From Burkholderia sp. Ax-1719 (GTDB taxonomy: Bacteria; Pseudomonadota; Gammaproteobacteria; Burkholderiales; Burkholderiaceae), in the NCBI RefSeq assembly GCF_011753055.1, contig NZ_VWWJ01000012.1, positions 62,001 through 126,000 of the forward strand: a stretch of DNA of 64,000 nt, read 5' to 3'. A model generated the notes under the pieces. The model ran no database searches, was not told the origin of the DNA, and saw only the letters and a program-made list of their open reading frames with translations. This document shows, in pieces, positions 60,773 to 64,000 of the stretch. Every line of letters begins with the position of its first letter. Positions within the stretch are counted from its first letter, which is position 1. The position numbers and the translations under genes are program-made.

Positions 60773-62949
60773 ACCATCGACATCCGTCGCGCTGCGCCGC
60801 TTTTGCGTTCGCAGCCGCATGCGCTTTCGCCGCAGCGAATAATGCCCGTGCGCAAAGCGCACAGCCCGCTTCCGCCGATACGACAAACATCAGCAAAAAA
60901 GCCGAAAAGTCGACCACGCTTCCCCCTGTCGCCGTCAGCGCCAGCGCCACGCCGGACGGTGCCAATTCTCCGCGCAGCGACAAGGCCTCGCTCGGCCCGC
61001 TGGGCACGCTCAAACGCGTGGACACGCCTTACACGGTCAACGTAGTGACGCAGGAAGTGATCGCCGATCAGCAGCTCAAGAGCATTCCGGACGCGTTGCG
61101 CCTGCTGCCTTCCGTGCAGGGCGATGGCGCGCGACCGCAAAGCCGCGGCATACAGGGCAGCGTGGTGCAGAACAGCCGCATCGACGGTCTCAACGTGGTG
61201 TCGACCACCGACTACCCGCTCGAACAGTTTGATCGCATCGAAGTCCTGAATGGTTTGGCGGGCGCGCTGTACGGTCCGGCCAATCCGGCCGGCACCTTCA
61301 ACTACATCCAGAAGCGCCCCACCGATGACCGCGAGCTTCACTTCACGCTAGGTTACGGTTCACAGACGCGCTTTACGCGCGGCCTCGATGTATCGGATCG
61401 CGTGGGTCCTTCAAAGGCCATTGGCTATCGCCTCACGCTGCTCGACGAAACCGGCACCGGCTACACGGACCATAGCTCGTTGCGACGCCAGCTGGCGAGC
61501 GTCGCGTTCGACTTCCACCTTTCGCGCGATACGGTGCTGGAGGCGAACTACAGCCACTATCACTACGTGACCAAAGGCTTTCCCGCGACCTTCGCGCTGG
61601 CGAGCGGCGCGCATTTTCCGGCGGCGCTGGATCCCACCAACGCCGTCTGGGGCTCGTCCAACGGCGGCAACGACGACACCACCGACACCGGAAGTCTGCG
61701 TCTGAAACACGACTTCTCGCCGAACTGGCATCTGGAAGCGGCGGTGCTGCGCCAGATCGCCGACCGCGAATCGACCACGCCCACCAACACGATTTCCACC
61801 ACGGGCAACTACACCACGACGATTTCGACCGCCACCGCCAGCCGCTTCACGATCACGAGCAATCTGCTCTATCTGCGCGGCCATGTGGAAACGGGCAGCG
61901 TGCAGCACGACATCAGCGTGGGCACGAGCGGCTTCACCTGGGACAACTTCAATCCGGTTGCGGGCGGCACGACCACGCTCGGCACCGCGAGCCTGGCAAA
62001 CCCGCAGTCGTTCGCAGTGACCGGCGCGCCCGATTTCGAGCATCGTTATCAATCGGCGCAAAGTACCCAGCAGTCCTTAACGGCGAGCGACAATATCCGC
62101 TTCTCGCCGTATTGGTCGGTGCTGCTCGCGGGCAGCCAGAGCTGGCTGTCCACGCACAACTACAACGTGAAAGGCGTGCAGACAAGCGAATCGGCCAATC
62201 AGGGTCTGTCGGGCGCGGCTAGCCTGATTTTCAAGCCGCGAGAAAACCAGAGCCTTTACGTAACCTACGCGGACAGCCTCCAGCAAGGCGACACCGCGCC
62301 CGCCGGCTCGACCAACGCCGGCAATATTCTCGATCCGTATCGCAGCAAGCAGTGGGAAGTGGGCTACAAGCTCGCGCTTGCGCGTATGAACGCCTCCGTC
62401 GCGGCGTTCCGCATCACGCGGCCTTACGCTTATACACTCGCGGACGGCACCTATGGCACCGCCGGCAATCAGGTCAATCGCGGCATCGAGGTGATGCTGG
62501 ACGGCAACGCCACGCGCAATCTCTCGGTGTTCGGCGGCTTTACGTGGCTCGACCCGCGTCTGTTCGATACGGGCAACGCGAGCACCGAAGGCAAGCGCAT
62601 CGTGGGCCTGCCGGAGTTCGCGCTCAATGTGCTGATGCAATACAAGATCCAGCAGGTGCCGGGTCTCTTCACCAATCTCAACGTGCATTACGTGGGTGCG
62701 CGTCCCACCGACAACGCCAATAACTGGTCGGTGGGTTCGTACACCACGCTCGATCTAGGCGTGGGTTATCTCGCCGATATCATGGATCGCGCGGTCACGT
62801 TCCGCCTGTCCGTCGATAACGTCACGAATCGCCATTACTGGACCAATATCGTGCCCGGCGGTCTGAACGGCTATACGGGATCGGGCAATGCCACCGCACA
62901 ACTTGGCGCGCCGCGTACGATCACCGCTTCGGTGGAGTTCGATCTATGA
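60769..62949 (+). CDS. TonB-dependent siderophore-type receptor
   Basis: The 726 aa protein has a signal peptide, a plug domain (TPYTVNVVTQEVIADQQ, RGIQGSVVQNSRIDGL, FDRIEVLNGLAGALYGPANPAGTFNYIQKRP), and a C-terminal 22-strand beta barrel ending with a terminal Leu after an aromatic-rich strand. It matches the FhuA/FpvA-like siderophore receptor group. The ligand is unknown. Its overlap with the ATPase and the binding protein genes makes it part of one operon. Confidence 0.95.
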   Translation: MNHRHPSRCAAFAFAAACAFAAANNARAQSAQPASADTTNISKKAEKSTTLPPVAVSASATPDGANSPRSDKASLGPLGTLKRVDTPYTVNVVTQEVIADQQLKSIPDALRLLPSVQGDGARPQSRGIQGSVVQNSRIDGLNVVSTTDYPLEQFDRIEVLNGLAGALYGPANPAGTFNYIQKRPTDDRELHFTLGYGSQTRFTRGLDVSDRVGPSKAIGYRLTLLDETGTGYTDHSSLRRQLASVAFDFHLSRDTVLEANYSHYHYVTKGFPATFALASGAHFPAALDPTNAVWGSSNGGNDDTTDTGSLRLKHDFSPNWHLEAAVLRQIADRESTTPTNTISTTGNYTTTISTATASRFTITSNLLYLRGHVETGSVQHDISVGTSGFTWDNFNPVAGGTTTLGTASLANPQSFAVTGAPDFEHRYQSAQSTQQSLTASDNIRFSPYWSVLLAGSQSWLSTHNYNVKGVQTSESANQGLSGAASLIFKPRENQSLYVTYADSLQQGDTAPAGSTNAGNILDPYRSKQWEVGYKLALARMNASVAAFRITRPYAYTLADGTYGTAGNQVNRGIEVMLDGNATRNLSVFGGFTWLDPRLFDTGNASTEGKRIVGLPEFALNVLMQYKIQQVPGLFTNLNVHYVGARPTDNANNWSVGSYTTLDLGVGYLADIMDRAVTFRLSVDNVTNRHYWTNIVPGGLNGYTGSGNATAQLGAPRTITASVEFDL

Positions 62950-63926
62950 GGTTCATACGAATGGCGCGCGTTGCCGCGGCACTGGTGTTGAGTTCATGCG
63001 CGCTCGCCGCGCAAGCGCAGCCCAAAACCCGTATCGCCGATCTCTGGTACGCGCATAACGCCGTGGTGACGATGCTCGGTTCCGCCAGCAGTGTCGTGGC
63101 GACAGTCGCGCGTCCGCAGGCCTTGCCGTGGATGTTTCGCGTTGCTCCCGCGCTCGCCAATGCGCAACCCGTTGCGGGCGCAACCGTCAATGCGGAAGAC
63201 CTGCTGCGTCTGAACGCCGATGTCGTGTTCGCCAGCAAGGGCGATCCCACCATCGGCGCAATGCGACGGCTCGGTCTCGACGTCGTGCCAGTGGGCTTCG
63301 ACGATTACGACTCGATGCTTCGCTGCATCGACCTCACGGCCCAGACGCTCGACACACCGCTCGCCCGCCAGCGCGCAACCGACTATCGCGCCTATTTGCA
63401 AGCCACGTTGCGCGACATGTTGCAGGCGCTTTCCGCACACGGATCGCACACCACGCCGCGCGTGCTGCATGTGGCTTCGCTCGCGCCGCTAAAAGTGGAC
63501 GGCGCCGATACGATCGTCGATCAATGGATAAGCGCGGCCGGCGCGCGCAATGCCGCTGATGGCTTGACGGGCAATCTGAAGCCGGTGTCGATCGAGCAGG
63601 TGCTGGCGTGGCATCCCGATGTCGTGATACTCGCGGCCAATGCGGGTTCGATCAACGCCTCGCCGCAGCGAGCGCTCTGGCAAACGCTCGACGCCGTGCG
63701 CGAAGGGCGCGTCTATCGCAATCCTACGGGCGTGTTCCCTTGGGACCGCTACGGTCCCGAAGCAGCGCTCGAAGTGCGCTGGGCCGCGCGGACACTGCAT
63801 CCCGAAGCGTTCAAGAACTCAGCCGATGTATCGATGCAAGTGCAAACGCAGCAGTTCTACCAGCGCTTTTACGGCTACACGCTCACCGATGCGCAAGCGA
63901 AGCTTATGTTGAGCGGCGGGACTTGA
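62946..63926 (+). CDS. Periplasmic binding protein for metal chelates
   Basis: The 326 aa protein has a signal peptide ending near AQA and the helical-backbone fold of class III binding proteins (RIADLWYAHNAVVTMLGS, ADVVFASKGDPTIGAMRRLGLDVVPV, WHPDVVILAANAGS). It should deliver the chelate to the FecCD permease. It starts with ATGA overlapping the receptor stop, so the four genes are coupled. The ligand could be an iron siderophore; haem or nickel chelates cannot be excluded. Confidence 0.9.
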   Translation: MRFIRMARVAAALVLSSCALAAQAQPKTRIADLWYAHNAVVTMLGSASSVVATVARPQALPWMFRVAPALANAQPVAGATVNAEDLLRLNADVVFASKGDPTIGAMRRLGLDVVPVGFDDYDSMLRCIDLTAQTLDTPLARQRATDYRAYLQATLRDMLQALSAHGSHTTPRVLHVASLAPLKVDGADTIVDQWISAAGARNAADGLTGNLKPVSIEQVLAWHPDVVILAANAGSINASPQRALWQTLDAVREGRVYRNPTGVFPWDRYGPEAALEVRWAARTLHPEAFKNSADVSMQVQTQQFYQRFYGYTLTDAQAKLMLSGGT

Positions 63927-64000
63927 GCGCTGCCGCATTGGCAGTGCGGGCCACTTCCAGCGCCAGCGCATGAAACGCCATGACCGCGCCTGACGATTCG
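63905..64000 (-). CDS. Possible C-terminus of a converging gene cut by the window edge
   Basis: On the minus strand an open frame runs from the window edge to a TAA at 63905-63907 and encodes at least 31 residues with a helical, Ala-rich pattern (VMAFHALALEVARTANA). Third-position GC is high, as in real genes of this region. It would overlap the end of the binding-protein gene by 22 nt. The family is unknown. Confidence 0.3.

Noticed and set aside
1..64000. Mobile elements, tRNA, rRNA, CRISPR
   Set aside because: No transposase, integrase, terminal repeats, regular short repeats or tRNA-like fold was seen on either strand.

Overview
This 64 kb window is a high-GC (roughly 62-65 %) proteobacterial chromosome segment. 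The Burkholderia-type porins (7975-9048 and 52384-53559), the DUF4148-like small secreted protein, the number of IclR regulators and the general codon use point to Paraburkholderia, Caballeronia or a close relative. That assignment is inference. I see no rRNA, tRNA, CRISPR array, integrase or insertion sequence, and gene order is compact and chromosome-like.

Region 1 (31-10116) looks like a catabolic island. A minus-strand operon of nine genes with mostly overlapping starts and stops encodes a Rieske ferredoxin, a small helix-turn-helix-like protein, a Rieske oxygenase, two SDR proteins, a cupin, an alpha/beta hydrolase, an IclR regulator and a ThDP-dependent enzyme. A divergent porin and a second, paralogous IclR gene follow. 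Three similar 16-bp sites ending in GGAAC lie at the operon promoter, in the porin leader and upstream of the second IclR gene, which suggests one regulon. The substrate is unknown.

Region 2 (10122-20556) holds a hydrolase/SnoaL fusion with a divergent LysR gene, two SDR genes with a divergent GlxA-type AraC gene, sbcDC, and a PaiB-like flavin protein. Region 3 (20669-25090) is a probable D-threonate utilisation operon (DeoR regulator, pdxA2, dtnK, KdgT-type permease) with two identical 16-mers upstream as candidate operators.

Region 4 (25237-41890) is mixed: a DKNYY protein, a degenerate acyl-CoA-dehydrogenase-like protein, a parvulin, two cysteine hydrolases (the first behind a candidate attenuator whose leader peptide has seven consecutive Thr codons), a third IclR gene, an MHYT-GGDEF-EAL protein, an acyl-CoA dehydrogenase behind a perfect TetR-type palindrome, an orphan UgpB, and a CLC-type fluoride exporter behind a fluoride riboswitch.

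Region 5 (42073-50550) is a partial type II secretion locus. The minor pseudopilin genes gspI, gspJ and gspK follow genes for a lipoprotein phosphoesterase and a di-haem peroxidase, with a divergent secretin gene gspD. No E, F, G, H, L or M gene is present. Region 6 (50544-64000) has a methyltransferase, small envelope proteins, a porin, a cation exchanger under a yybP-ykoY manganese riboswitch, a chemoreceptor, a histidine kinase without an adjacent response regulator, and a four-gene TonB/ABC metal-chelate uptake operon.
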